DNA of 64,000 nt from Anammoximicrobium sp964645045. GTDB taxonomy: Bacteria > Planctomycetota > Planctomycetia > Pirellulales > Pirellulaceae. How positions within the stretch are numbered: the first letter of the stretch is position 1; every line of letters starts with the position of its first letter. The position numbers and the translations under genes were made by a program. Below are positions 8,753 to 16,510 of this stretch, piece by piece. The DNA lies in assembly GCA_964645045.1 (NCBI GenBank), contig CAZXYZ010000007.1, forward strand, positions 62,001 through 126,000. Reading direction: 5' to 3'. The notes under the pieces were generated by a model. The model was not told where the DNA came from and did not search any database. It worked only from the letters and a program-made list of their open reading frames with translations.

Positions 8753-9083
8753 AGCGGGGAAACCAGGAGCAAACGGTTTTCAAGGCCAACGCGTAAAGAA
8801 TGAGATTCTATGGTTCTGTGAATTGGATGCCACGGGCTTGCCCCGTGGAGGCTCCCGTTTCCAGCTACACGAAGTGCCCCCCCCGTGTAGCCTTCCTACC
8901 GCGTTTCGCCCGCAGCGGCTTCGCCGCCGCGGGCGAAACGCGGTAGGAAGGAGTGAAGCGTTGCGTGCGTGGCGTGTGTAGCGAGAAACGCAAGCATCCC
9001 TCGGGCAAGCCGAGGGCATTCGTTAAACGGCAAAGTGAATACCGACAACTGGAAAGACCATTTGGTGCTAGGAGCAATAGGCA
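8753..9083. other. Intergenic region packed with hairpin repeats
   Basis: No gene is seen here. The region holds at least three inverted repeats: CCACGGGCTTGCCCCGTGG near 8829, the large hairpin at 8891-8951, and CCCTCGGGCAAGCCGAGGG near 8998. They resemble mobile palindromic elements more than terminators because no T-runs follow. GGAG before the GTG at 9084 serves the ROK gene. Confidence 0.6.
8891..8951. repeat. Large perfect-arm hairpin
   Basis: A 23-bp arm (8891-8913) is matched exactly by its reverse complement at 8929-8951. The 15-bp centre folds again as GCGGC-TTC-GCCGC, giving a near-continuous 28-bp stem. There is no T-run, so a simple intrinsic terminator is unlikely; a REP/MITE-type element fits better. 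Confidence 0.85.
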
Positions 9084-10049
9084 GTGGACCTTTATGTCGG
9101 CGTCGACCTGGGCGGCACGAACCTGCACGCGGCCATCGCCGGCGCGGATGGCCGGATCGTCGTCGAACGTAGCGTGCCGACGATGTCGCACGAAGGTCCG
9201 GCCGGGGTTTTGACGCGGATGGCTCGACTGATCGACGCCCTGGCCGAAGCCGTCGGCCAGCGCCCGGTCGCTTGCGGCGTGGGCGTGCCGGGCCTGCTGG
9301 ACCTGGCCGCCGGCACGACCAGGTTCCTGCCGAATCTGCCCACGAACTGGCGCGACGTGCCCGTGCGCGACACGCTGGCCGCGCAAATCGGCTGTCCCGT
9401 GTACTTGCTGAATGACGTGCGGACGGCGACCTTGGGCGAGTTGACGTTTGGCCGCGGGCGGCAGGCGAACACCATGGCCTTTTTCGCCATCGGCACCGGT
9501 ATCGGCGGCGGCGTCGTGGTCGACGGCAAACTGCGGCTGGGACCGCTGGGCGCAGCGGGCGAACTGGGTCATCAGATCATCCTGCCCGACGGCCCTCGCT
9601 GCGGTTGCGGCAACCGCGGTTGCCTGGAGACACTGGCCAGCGCGTCGGCGATCGCCGCCGATGGCGTTCGGCTGTTGCTCAGCGGCCAAGCGCCGAAGCT
9701 GCACGAGATCGTTGGCGGCGACGCGGGGCGAGTCAGTACAAAGACGATGGCTCAGGCCGCCCGCGAAGGCGACACACGCGTGGCCGACGCCATCGTGCGG
9801 GCCGCCGAATACCTGGGCCTAGGCGTCGCCAATGTCGTGGTCGCGCTGCATCCCGACCTGATCGTGCTGGGGGGCGGCGCGGCAGCCATCGGCGACTTGC
9901 TGTTCGACACCGTGCGGGCGACCGTGCGGGGGCGGATCGGAATGTTCCCCACGGACGGCGTGCGAATCGAACCCTCGCTGTTGGGTGATACGGCTGGCGT
10001 CGTCGGGGCCGTAGCCTTGGCGATTCACGGTGGAAAGTTGAGTTATTGA
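9084..10049 (+). CDS. ROK family sugar kinase (glucokinase-like)
   Basis: A 321-aa ROK protein. It has the ATP phosphate motif DLGGTN at the N-terminus, the sugar-site region GVPGLLD and LLNDV, the second phosphate segment IGTGIGGG, and the zinc motif CGCGNRGC preceded by GELGHQ (His as the fourth ligand). It should phosphorylate glucose or a related hexose with ATP; all catalytic parts expected of a kinase rather than a repressor are present, and no DNA-binding domain precedes them. The start is GTG at 9084. deoC follows after 13 bp. Confidence 0.9.
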   Translation: MDLYVGVDLGGTNLHAAIAGADGRIVVERSVPTMSHEGPAGVLTRMARLIDALAEAVGQRPVACGVGVPGLLDLAAGTTRFLPNLPTNWRDVPVRDTLAAQIGCPVYLLNDVRTATLGELTFGRGRQANTMAFFAIGTGIGGGVVVDGKLRLGPLGAAGELGHQIILPDGPRCGCGNRGCLETLASASAIAADGVRLLLSGQAPKLHEIVGGDAGRVSTKTMAQAAREGDTRVADAIVRAAEYLGLGVANVVVALHPDLIVLGGGAAAIGDLLFDTVRATVRGRIGMFPTDGVRIEPSLLGDTAGVVGAVALAIHGGKLSY

Positions 10050-10062
10050 ACTGGAGCATCAC

Positions 10063-10755
10063 ATGGATTACACGTACGAACAGATTGCCAAAATGATCGA
10101 CCACTCGCTGCTGAATCCGGCCCTGACGGACGGCGAGTTGGAGGAGGGCTGCCGGATCGGGCTGCAGTACAACGTGGCGTCGGTCTGCATCAAGCCGTAT
10201 TACCTCCGCCGTTGTGCCGAATTGCTGGCCGGCAGCACCGTCGCGCCGAGCACGGTGATCGGGTTTCCGCACGGCGGGAATGCCATCGCGGTCAAGCTCG
10301 CGGAGACCGAACAGGCGTTGGCCGATGGCGGCCTCGAACTGGACATGGTGGCCAACGTCGGCAAGGCGCTCAGCGGCGACTGGGACTACGTCCGCCGGGA
10401 CATCGGGGCGGTCGTCCAGCGGGCTCATCAAGCCGGCGCCAAGGTGAAAGTGATCTTCGAGAATTGCTATTTGCAGGACGAGCACAAGATCCGCTTGTGC
10501 CAGATCTGCGGCGAAGTGAACGCGGATTGGGTCAAGACCTCGACGGGCTTCGGCACCGGCGGGGCCACGCTGGACGACCTGCGGCTGATGCGCCAGCACG
10601 CGCCGCCGCACGTCCAGGTCAAGGCGGCCGGGGGGATCCGCACGTTTGCGGCGCTGCTGGAAGTCCGCGCCGTCGGCGCCACCCGCTGCGGGGCCACGCG
10701 AACGATCGAAATGCTGGAAGCCTGCCAGCGGGCGCTCGAACAGGAGCAAGCATGA
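10063..10755 (+). CDS. deoC: Deoxyribose-phosphate aldolase
   Basis: A 230-aa class I aldolase that splits 2-deoxyribose 5-phosphate into glyceraldehyde 3-phosphate and acetaldehyde. The Schiff-base Lys158 lies in VKTSTGFGTGGAT, Lys187 in VKAAGGIRT, and Asp94 in LELDMV. Length and the opening IDHSLLNP are typical. CTGGAG precedes the ATG. It overlaps yraN by 4 bp (ATGA), so the two are translationally coupled. Confidence 0.93.
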   Translation: MDYTYEQIAKMIDHSLLNPALTDGELEEGCRIGLQYNVASVCIKPYYLRRCAELLAGSTVAPSTVIGFPHGGNAIAVKLAETEQALADGGLELDMVANVGKALSGDWDYVRRDIGAVVQRAHQAGAKVKVIFENCYLQDEHKIRLCQICGEVNADWVKTSTGFGTGGATLDDLRLMRQHAPPHVQVKAAGGIRTFAALLEVRAVGATRCGATRTIEMLEACQRALEQEQA

Positions 10756-11192
10756 ATCCAGGCCCGTGGTTGACGCTGCAACTGCAACGCCTGACACGCT
10801 GGTGGCCGCGTGCCAAGACACTGGGGCAGCGCGGTGAAGCCGCGGCCGCCAGGTTCCTGGAAAAGAAAGGTTACATCATCGTCGCTCGCTCCGACCGGAT
10901 GCGGCACGGCGAACTCGACCTGGTCGCGGTGGATCAGCGCACCATCGTGTTCGTCGAAGTCAAGACGCGGCGGTCGCACGAAGCGGGACATCCGGCCGAC
11001 GCCGTGGACGAGGACAAGCAACGGCGTTTGACCCGCCTGGCGTTGACGTACCTGAAACGCCACCACTTGCTGGAGTACCCCGCCCGTTTCGATGTCGTCG
11101 CGGTGACCTGGCCCGACGACGGCCGCGAGCCCGTCATCGAGCATTACGAGAACGCGTTTCCCGCCGTCGGCCAATGGCAACTGTTCAGCTGA
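10752..11192 (+). CDS. yraN: UPF0102/YraN family nuclease-fold protein
   Basis: A 146-aa protein with the YraN hallmark GxxGExxAxxxLxxxGY (GQRGEAAAARFLEKKGY), GELDLVA and VFVEVKTR. These Glu/Asp/Lys residues form a Holliday-junction-resolvase-like endonuclease core; the cellular role is not settled. The ATG overlaps the deoC stop. The extra N-terminal WLTLQLQRLTRWWPRAK is basic and slightly longer than usual. Confidence 0.9.
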   Translation: MNPGPWLTLQLQRLTRWWPRAKTLGQRGEAAAARFLEKKGYIIVARSDRMRHGELDLVAVDQRTIVFVEVKTRRSHEAGHPADAVDEDKQRRLTRLALTYLKRHHLLEYPARFDVVAVTWPDDGREPVIEHYENAFPAVGQWQLFS

Positions 11193-11198
11193 CCCCAA

Positions 11199-11353
11199 GG
11201 CGAACGGCGGGCGTCAGCCCGCTGGTGTCTCAACCATCGGCTTGTGCCCGCGGCTTTTGTGGACATCACCAAAGGGGAAGGTTACGGGACGGGACGCGGA
11301 AGAAGTGCCCGCTGACGCTGGCTAACCGGCGGGCTGACGCCCCGCCGTTCGCC
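11199..11353. repeat. Inverted pair of the GGGCGTCAGCCC repeat family
   Basis: A 29-bp unit at 11199-11227, with core GCGGGCGTCAGCCCGC, recurs in reverse complement at 11325-11353. Each unit is itself palindromic. Related cores occur at 29911-29930, 45210-45337 and 55401-55429 in this window. No T-run follows, so I treat it as a dispersed palindromic repeat between yraN and the amidase gene. Confidence 0.75.
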
Positions 11354-11442
11354 TGAGTTTCTGCAAACCTAGGGCTGACTTAGCTGCGGTTTTTCCGCTG
11401 GGTTTGTAGCAGAAAACACCGGCGCAGGGTACACTGCAACTC

Positions 11443-12330
11443 ATGACCACCGCAACCAACCATCCCCGCCGCGTGAAGATCGCCCTGGTGCAGATGCGCT
11501 GCACCGGCTCGAAACAGGCCAACGTCGACAAAGCCCTGACTCGCATCGCCGAGGCCGCAGCCCAAGGCGCGGAACTGGTGTGCCTGCAGGAGTTGTTCCA
11601 CGGCTTGTATCCCTGCCAAAGCGAAGACCACGCCCGGTTTGCGGAAGCCGAGCCGATTCCGGGCCCGACCAGCGACGCGTTGGCGCACGCCGCCGCCGAA
11701 CACGGCGTCGTGATCGTCGGTTCGCTGTTCGAGCGCCGCGCCGCTGGCGTGTATCATAACACGGCGGTCGTCTGGGACGCCGACGGCACCTTGCGCGGCT
11801 TGTACCGCAAGATGCACATCCCCGACGACCCGCTGTACTACGAGAAATTCTATTTCACGCCCGGCGATCTGGGCTTTCGCAGCTTTGCAACGCGCGTCGT
11901 GCGGATCGGCGTGTGCGTTTGCTGGGACCAGTGGTTTCCGGAAGCGGCCCGGCTGACGGCTCTGCGGGGCGCGGAAATCCTGTTCTACCCCACCGCGATC
12001 GGCTGGCTGCCGGAGGAGAAGGATACCTGCGGCCCCAGCCAGCACGCCGCCTGGGAAACGATGATGCGCAGCCACGCCATCGCCAACGGCGTGTTCGTGG
12101 CCGCACCCAACCGCGTCGGCCCCGAGGGGTCGCTGCAGTTCTGGGGCGCGTCGTTCGTGGCCGATCCGTACGGCAACGTGCTGGCCCGAGCATCGCAGGA
12201 CGACGAGGCGTTGCTGGTCGTGGAATGCGATTTGGGGCTGGTCGACACCGCCCGTACCCATTGGCCGTTTTTGCGCGACCGGCGGATCGATGCCTACGGC
12301 GAGTTGACTCGGCGGTACATTGACGAGTAG
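11443..12330 (+). CDS. aguB: N-carbamoylputrescine amidase
   Basis: A 295-aa nitrilase-superfamily enzyme with the triad Glu50 (CLQELFHG), Lys123 (YRKMHIPDD) and Cys160 (CVCWDQWFPE). The stretch KMHIPDDPLYYEKFYFTPGD is characteristic of N-carbamoylputrescine amidases, which release putrescine, CO2 and ammonia in the agmatine route to polyamines. The partner agmatine deiminase (aguA) is not in the window. The gene stands alone between repeat-rich gaps. Confidence 0.88.
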   Translation: MTTATNHPRRVKIALVQMRCTGSKQANVDKALTRIAEAAAQGAELVCLQELFHGLYPCQSEDHARFAEAEPIPGPTSDALAHAAAEHGVVIVGSLFERRAAGVYHNTAVVWDADGTLRGLYRKMHIPDDPLYYEKFYFTPGDLGFRSFATRVVRIGVCVCWDQWFPEAARLTALRGAEILFYPTAIGWLPEEKDTCGPSQHAAWETMMRSHAIANGVFVAAPNRVGPEGSLQFWGASFVADPYGNVLARASQDDEALLVVECDLGLVDTARTHWPFLRDRRIDAYGELTRRYIDE

Positions 12331-12448
12331 GGGGCAAGAGTTGCGTAGCGGCGAACGAACACAGCCGTGGATTTCAACCCACGCAGTCCGGGTTTCCACA
12401 AGCTCCGCCAGTCGCGTAGCGGCGGCTCAGCCAGCGCGAGCATTTCGC

Positions 12449-12790
12449 CTAGAGATCGAGTAACGAGCGAAGCCGGTCGTCGACCTCGGCCGCTGTTTCC
12501 GACGATAAGGCACCAAGGTGTCGGACGATACTTCGGGCGTGAATTGTTGCCAATTTTTGGAGGCGCAACACGGATTTCGTTTTCAGATTCGTCGGTGCGT
12601 GCTCTTTCTTTCCCGGATCGAGCACGATATCGGATGGCAAGAGCGTTGGTGGAACCACGGACGAAATGTAGGCCACGAGCACTTCGGGCACACTCCCCAC
12701 GGCGCTCGTCAAGAGCAGCACGGGTCGCAACTTCATGCCGGCGCCGCCGCCAAACGGAAAATTCGCCAAGTAGATTTGGTCAGGCGTCAC
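12449..12790 (-). CDS. MazF/PemK-family toxin
   Basis: The pattern DQIYLANFPFGGG...KLRPVLLL followed by AYISSVVP is the MazF/PemK core (D-I-hydrophobic, FPF, K-x-RPV-L), a family of mRNA-cutting toxins. I choose the GTG at 12790 (113 aa), which has GGGGAG at good spacing; an ATG at 12811 would add 7 residues. It overlaps the upstream small gene by 11 bp, the usual antitoxin-toxin arrangement. Sequence alone does not show whether it is active. Confidence 0.8.
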   Translation of the reverse strand: MTPDQIYLANFPFGGGAGMKLRPVLLLTSAVGSVPEVLVAYISSVVPPTLLPSDIVLDPGKKEHAPTNLKTKSVLRLQKLATIHARSIVRHLGALSSETAAEVDDRLRSLLDL

Positions 12791-13082
12791 GGACCGGCTC
12801 CCCGTCCGCAAGCGTGTAAATGTCCTGGCGAGCGTCGCCTAGTTCATCGCCCCATTGCTCGGCGACTCCCGACGCCCAGGCGTCGCCCGCGTCGTCTTCG
12901 TCGGCGGGAACAATCCAGATTGTCACGGGCCCCGGCGCGAACATTTCGGGCACATCGGCGGAAAGGCGTCGTCTCTCGTCAATGCGTCCCCTGATTCTCA
13001 CGGCATTCACGGCGACTACTCCATTTTTTAGGTGGTTGCCACCCGATTCGGCGATACTTGTCCAGCTTAGCATTTTGTCCAT
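12780..13082 (-). CDS. Probable antitoxin for the MazF-like toxin
   Basis: A 100-aa protein just upstream of and overlapping the toxin. It has no recognisable AbrB, RHH or Phd DNA-binding motif; the C-terminal half is very acidic (DEDDAG, EQWGDELGDARQDIYT), suited to bind and mask a basic RNase. I infer the antitoxin role from order, overlap and composition. Starts at 13082 or 13073 are both possible. Confidence 0.6.
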   Translation of the reverse strand: MDKMLSWTSIAESGGNHLKNGVVAVNAVRIRGRIDERRRLSADVPEMFAPGPVTIWIVPADEDDAGDAWASGVAEQWGDELGDARQDIYTLADGEPVRDA

Positions 13083-13451
13083 TGTAACACCGCGAACGCC
13101 TACCGCCCAGGAGCAGTTTTCGCTATCTTTCACAGCCGATTCAGCAACCGTAAAATGCGAAGTCTTTAGGCTTACGTTCTACTTGCACCAACCTCTCGCT
13201 CAACGTCAAACAGCCATGTCTTCTCGCCGCACGCGTCTCGGCGCCCATGTGCCGACCTTGGCGTTGGCTGGGCCCCTTTCCTCCGCGCCGGCGGTGGCGG
13301 AACGCGTGCTGGGCCTGTCGAATAAGGGCTCAGACGTACAGAATTCAATTCTCGCGGTCGAAAGACGAACCATCTGGAGACGCTGTTGCCCGCGAAAATT
13401 GAATTCTGTACGTCTGAGCCCATTGCGGCTTTGACCACGAAGGAATCTCTC
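13083..13451. other. Intergenic region with a 32-bp inverted repeat
   Basis: The gap between the toxin-antitoxin pair and the glycosidase gene holds no convincing gene. Short minus-strand frames crossing it arise from the inverted repeat at 13326-13421. Confidence 0.5.
13326..13421. repeat. 32-bp inverted repeat with 32-bp centre
   Basis: Arms 13326-13357 and 13390-13421 are reverse complements with a single mismatch and share the core CAGACGTACAGAATTCAAT. The element sits 30 bp before the glycosidase start codon. Symmetry and size suggest a miniature mobile element or a large mRNA-leader hairpin. Confidence 0.8.
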
Positions 13452-16334
13452 ATGTCTCACTCGTTTTCAAATCGGACGTTCCCACCCAAGATCGCCTGTC
13501 CAACGATTGCCTTCTGCTTCGCCGTATTGCTGGCTTGCCTTGTGCGGAACCCTTCCGCGGCCGAAGACTCGCCGCCGAAGCCTGCTGGCCAGCTTGCGCT
13601 GGATTGTATTCCGCGCGCCAAGTTCCAGCTGGGCGGCCTGCCCGGCGAGCGAGTGCGGGCAAACGTCGATCAGTGGCTGACGGTCGCGCCGCGCAACAAC
13701 CCCGGTCTACTCGACATGTTCGCCCAACGTGATTCCGGCAAGCCGCCGGATTTAATGCCCTGGGCGGGCGAGTTTGTGGGCAAGTACTTGATCTCCGGAG
13801 TCCAGGCTCTGCGGATGTCGGATGATCCCAAGCTGCAAGCGACTTTGGCCGACGTGGTCCGGCGGCTGTGCGACCTGCAAGCCGACGACGGCTACCTGGG
13901 ACCGTGGCCCAAGGCCGACCGTTTGCGGGGGCAATGGGACCTGTGGGGCCACTATCACATCATCCTCGGGCTGCGGATGTGGTCCGAACACACGGGCGAC
14001 CCGCGGGCCGCGACGACGGCTCAGAAGATGGCCGACTTGGTCTGCAACACGTTCCTGGATACCGGCCTGCGCGTGTTCGACGCCGGCTCGCATGAGATGA
14101 ATATGGGCATCATCCACGCGTTGGGCCAGTTGTACCGCGAGACGGGCAACGAGCGATATCTGCGTATGACCCGCGAAGTGCTGAAAGACTTCGAACGAGC
14201 CGGCGACTATTATCGGACCGGTCTGGCCTGCCGCGAGTTCTTCCGTTCGCCGCGGCCGCGTTGGGAAAGCCTGCACAGCCTGCAGGGACTGGTCGAACTG
14301 TACCGCGTCACCGGCGATCCGACTTATCGCGACGCCTTCCTGCACCACTGGGCCAGTATTCGGCGTTTCGACATGCGCAGCACCGGCGGCTTCTCGTCGG
14401 GTGAACAAGCGACCGGCGATCCGTTCCGCAATGACGCCATCGAGACGTGTTGCGTGGTCGCGTGGCAAGCCGTGTGCCTGGATGCCCTGCGGCTGACGGG
14501 CGACGCGACGATCGCCGACGACTTGGAACTGGCCACGTTCAACGCGGCGCTGGGGGCGCAGCACCCATCGGGCGCCTGGTGTACGTACAACACGCCTCTG
14601 AACGGCAACCGGCAGCCGTCGCATATCCAGATCGCCTTCCAGATTCGGCCCGGAACGCCGCACTTGAATTGCTGCTCGGTGAACGGTCCGCGCGGCTACG
14701 GGATCATCAGCGAGTGGGGCGCCATGCGGTCCGACACGGGGCTGGTTCTGAACTACCTGGGCGAGATGCAGGCTGGCGTGCAATTGGCGGACGGCACGCC
14801 GGTGTCACTGCGAGTCGACACGGATTACCCAGCCAGCGGTTCGGTCCGCGTCGTCGTCGAACCGGCACAACCGCGCGAATTCGTCTTGGCGGTCCGCATT
14901 CCAGCCTGGTCAAGCAAGACGGCCGTCAACGTGGCCGGACAAGCGGTCTCGGATGTCTTGCCTGGGCGGTACTTGCAGCTGTCTCGGAAATGGACCGCGG
15001 GGGACGAGATCCGGTTGCAGTTGAACATGGATGTACGTTACGAGTCGGGCGATCTGGAACAGGCGGGCCATGCCGCCCTGTACCGAGGTCCGATTCTGTT
15101 GGCGGCGGACAATCGCTTTGCGCTGGATGCAGCGGCGGCGATCGATCTGGCCAGGCTCGGCGAATGGCAACCGGTCGCGGTGGACACGTTGGGGGACAAA
15201 GCCGCCGGGCTGCTCCGGCCTTGGCTGGCGGTCGACGTGCCGACCGTCGATGGCCAGAAGCTGCGGCTGATCGATTTCGCCAGCGCCGGCGCCGCCACGA
15301 TCGAAGGCCAGCCGCTCAGCACGTACCGATCGTGGCTGCCGGCCCGGGGACTGCACCCTCCGCGTCCCGTGGCTTGGCGCCCGGCCGACAAGACGCCATG
15401 CGGTGCTGGTCCCATCCGGTTCCTCTGGCGAGCGTCGACGATTCCGCCCGGTGAAAATCGCCGCTACACGGTGCTGATTGCCGCGACGCCCGAATTCGAT
15501 CCCGTGATCGTGCGGTGCGACAGCCCGGCGGCATCTTCCCTGGTTGTGCCGGCCGAGTCGCTGGTCAAGCTTCAACCGAAAACGCCGTACTATTGGAAAC
15601 TCGTGGCCACGAATGATCACGGCCGATCCGAAAGCGTGGCTCCCTTCAAACAGTTCTCGATCGACCCCAGTCTGCCGCCGCTGCCCGATGCGATCCTCGG
15701 CCGGGCGAGCGACGGGCTGTTCACCGGCGCTGCGCTGCAGGGCGATGTGCGCGCCGAGTACGGGCGGCTGGTCGAAGCCCGCGGCTGGAAGCCGTGCGCC
15801 GGCCCGCGCGGCAACCCCGGCGGCGCGGTCGAAGTCGACGGCCAGCAGGGCGTGATCAAGTTTGCGATCGAGGAATTCCCGGAGCGGGACTATACGGTGT
15901 CGATCTGGGTCCGGGTCACCGAGTTCCCCGGCACGCGTCTGGGGCAGATTTTCAGCGCCTGGTCCCGCGGCATGGACGATCCGCTGCGGCTGGTGGTGCA
16001 GGGCGACCAATTGTTCGCGCGGCTGGAGGCAGGCCAGTTCTACGGAACACAGGGCTGGAAGCTACAGGCCGGCATTTGGTACCATGTGGTGGCGGTCAAG
16101 CAGGCGGAACAGTTGACGCTGTACGTGGACGGCGCAGCCCGCGCGACGGCGGCCGTCCCCGGCGTGGTGGCCTCCGCCGCCGAAAACTTTGCCCTCGGTA
16201 GCAATCCCAACTATGTGGGCGGCCCCGAGTTTCTCGCCGCGCAATTGACCGACCTGCGTTTTTTCGTCCGAGCGTTAACTGCGGACCAGGTGCGAACCCT
16301 GTTCCAGGCCGGCGCAGGCACGACGAACCCCTGA
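13452..16334 (+). CDS. Secreted GH127-type glycosidase with LamG-like C-terminal domain
   Basis: A 960-aa protein; I start at ATG 13452, which has AAGGA upstream and opens a signal peptide ending near PSAAED. Residues about 45-640 match the beta-L-arabinofuranosidase family (GH127/DUF1680): the metal and thiol residues Glu331 and Cys333 (IETCC) and Cys407-Cys408 (LNCCSVNG) are in place, with Glu318 a candidate acid/base. A fibronectin-like segment lies near 670-760 and a LamG/concanavalin-like jelly roll (SIWVRVTEF...GIWYHVVAVK...LYVDG) near 790-955, probably a carbohydrate- or surface-binding unit. It should act on plant or algal arabinose-containing glycans in the periplasm or outside the cell. 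Confidence 0.85.
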   Translation: MSHSFSNRTFPPKIACPTIAFCFAVLLACLVRNPSAAEDSPPKPAGQLALDCIPRAKFQLGGLPGERVRANVDQWLTVAPRNNPGLLDMFAQRDSGKPPDLMPWAGEFVGKYLISGVQALRMSDDPKLQATLADVVRRLCDLQADDGYLGPWPKADRLRGQWDLWGHYHIILGLRMWSEHTGDPRAATTAQKMADLVCNTFLDTGLRVFDAGSHEMNMGIIHALGQLYRETGNERYLRMTREVLKDFERAGDYYRTGLACREFFRSPRPRWESLHSLQGLVELYRVTGDPTYRDAFLHHWASIRRFDMRSTGGFSSGEQATGDPFRNDAIETCCVVAWQAVCLDALRLTGDATIADDLELATFNAALGAQHPSGAWCTYNTPLNGNRQPSHIQIAFQIRPGTPHLNCCSVNGPRGYGIISEWGAMRSDTGLVLNYLGEMQAGVQLADGTPVSLRVDTDYPASGSVRVVVEPAQPREFVLAVRIPAWSSKTAVNVAGQAVSDVLPGRYLQLSRKWTAGDEIRLQLNMDVRYESGDLEQAGHAALYRGPILLAADNRFALDAAAAIDLARLGEWQPVAVDTLGDKAAGLLRPWLAVDVPTVDGQKLRLIDFASAGAATIEGQPLSTYRSWLPARGLHPPRPVAWRPADKTPCGAGPIRFLWRASTIPPGENRRYTVLIAATPEFDPVIVRCDSPAASSLVVPAESLVKLQPKTPYYWKLVATNDHGRSESVAPFKQFSIDPSLPPLPDAILGRASDGLFTGAALQGDVRAEYGRLVEARGWKPCAGPRGNPGGAVEVDGQQGVIKFAIEEFPERDYTVSIWVRVTEFPGTRLGQIFSAWSRGMDDPLRLVVQGDQLFARLEAGQFYGTQGWKLQAGIWYHVVAVKQAEQLTLYVDGAARATAAVPGVVASAAENFALGSNPNYVGGPEFLAAQLTDLRFFVRALTADQVRTLFQAGAGTTNP

Positions 16335-16349
16335 GGCCGCAGACTACCA

Positions 16350-16372
16350 CCCTCTCCCCAGGCGGGAGAGGG
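16350..16372. repeat. Hairpin after the glycosidase gene
   Basis: CCCTCTCCC and GGGAGAGGG pair around a 5-bp loop 16 bp after the glycosidase stop codon. There is no following T-run. It may help end transcription, but it also looks like the common CCCTCTCCC..GGGAGAGGG type of intergenic repeat. Confidence 0.55.
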
Positions 16373-16510
16373 CAGGGTGAGGAGCAAGCTAATTCGGTAA
16401 GTTATTTCTTGACGGCGTCTCAGTCAGCAACCCGTGGGATAGGCTTCCAGCCTGTCAGCCAGAAAACGCAGGCATGATGCCTTTCCCAGTTCCACCTCGC
16501 CAGCCGCGTT

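Noticed and set aside
13172..13460. Two minus-strand frames of 84-93 codons
   Set aside because: They are produced by the inverted repeat at 13326-13421 and show no protein character.
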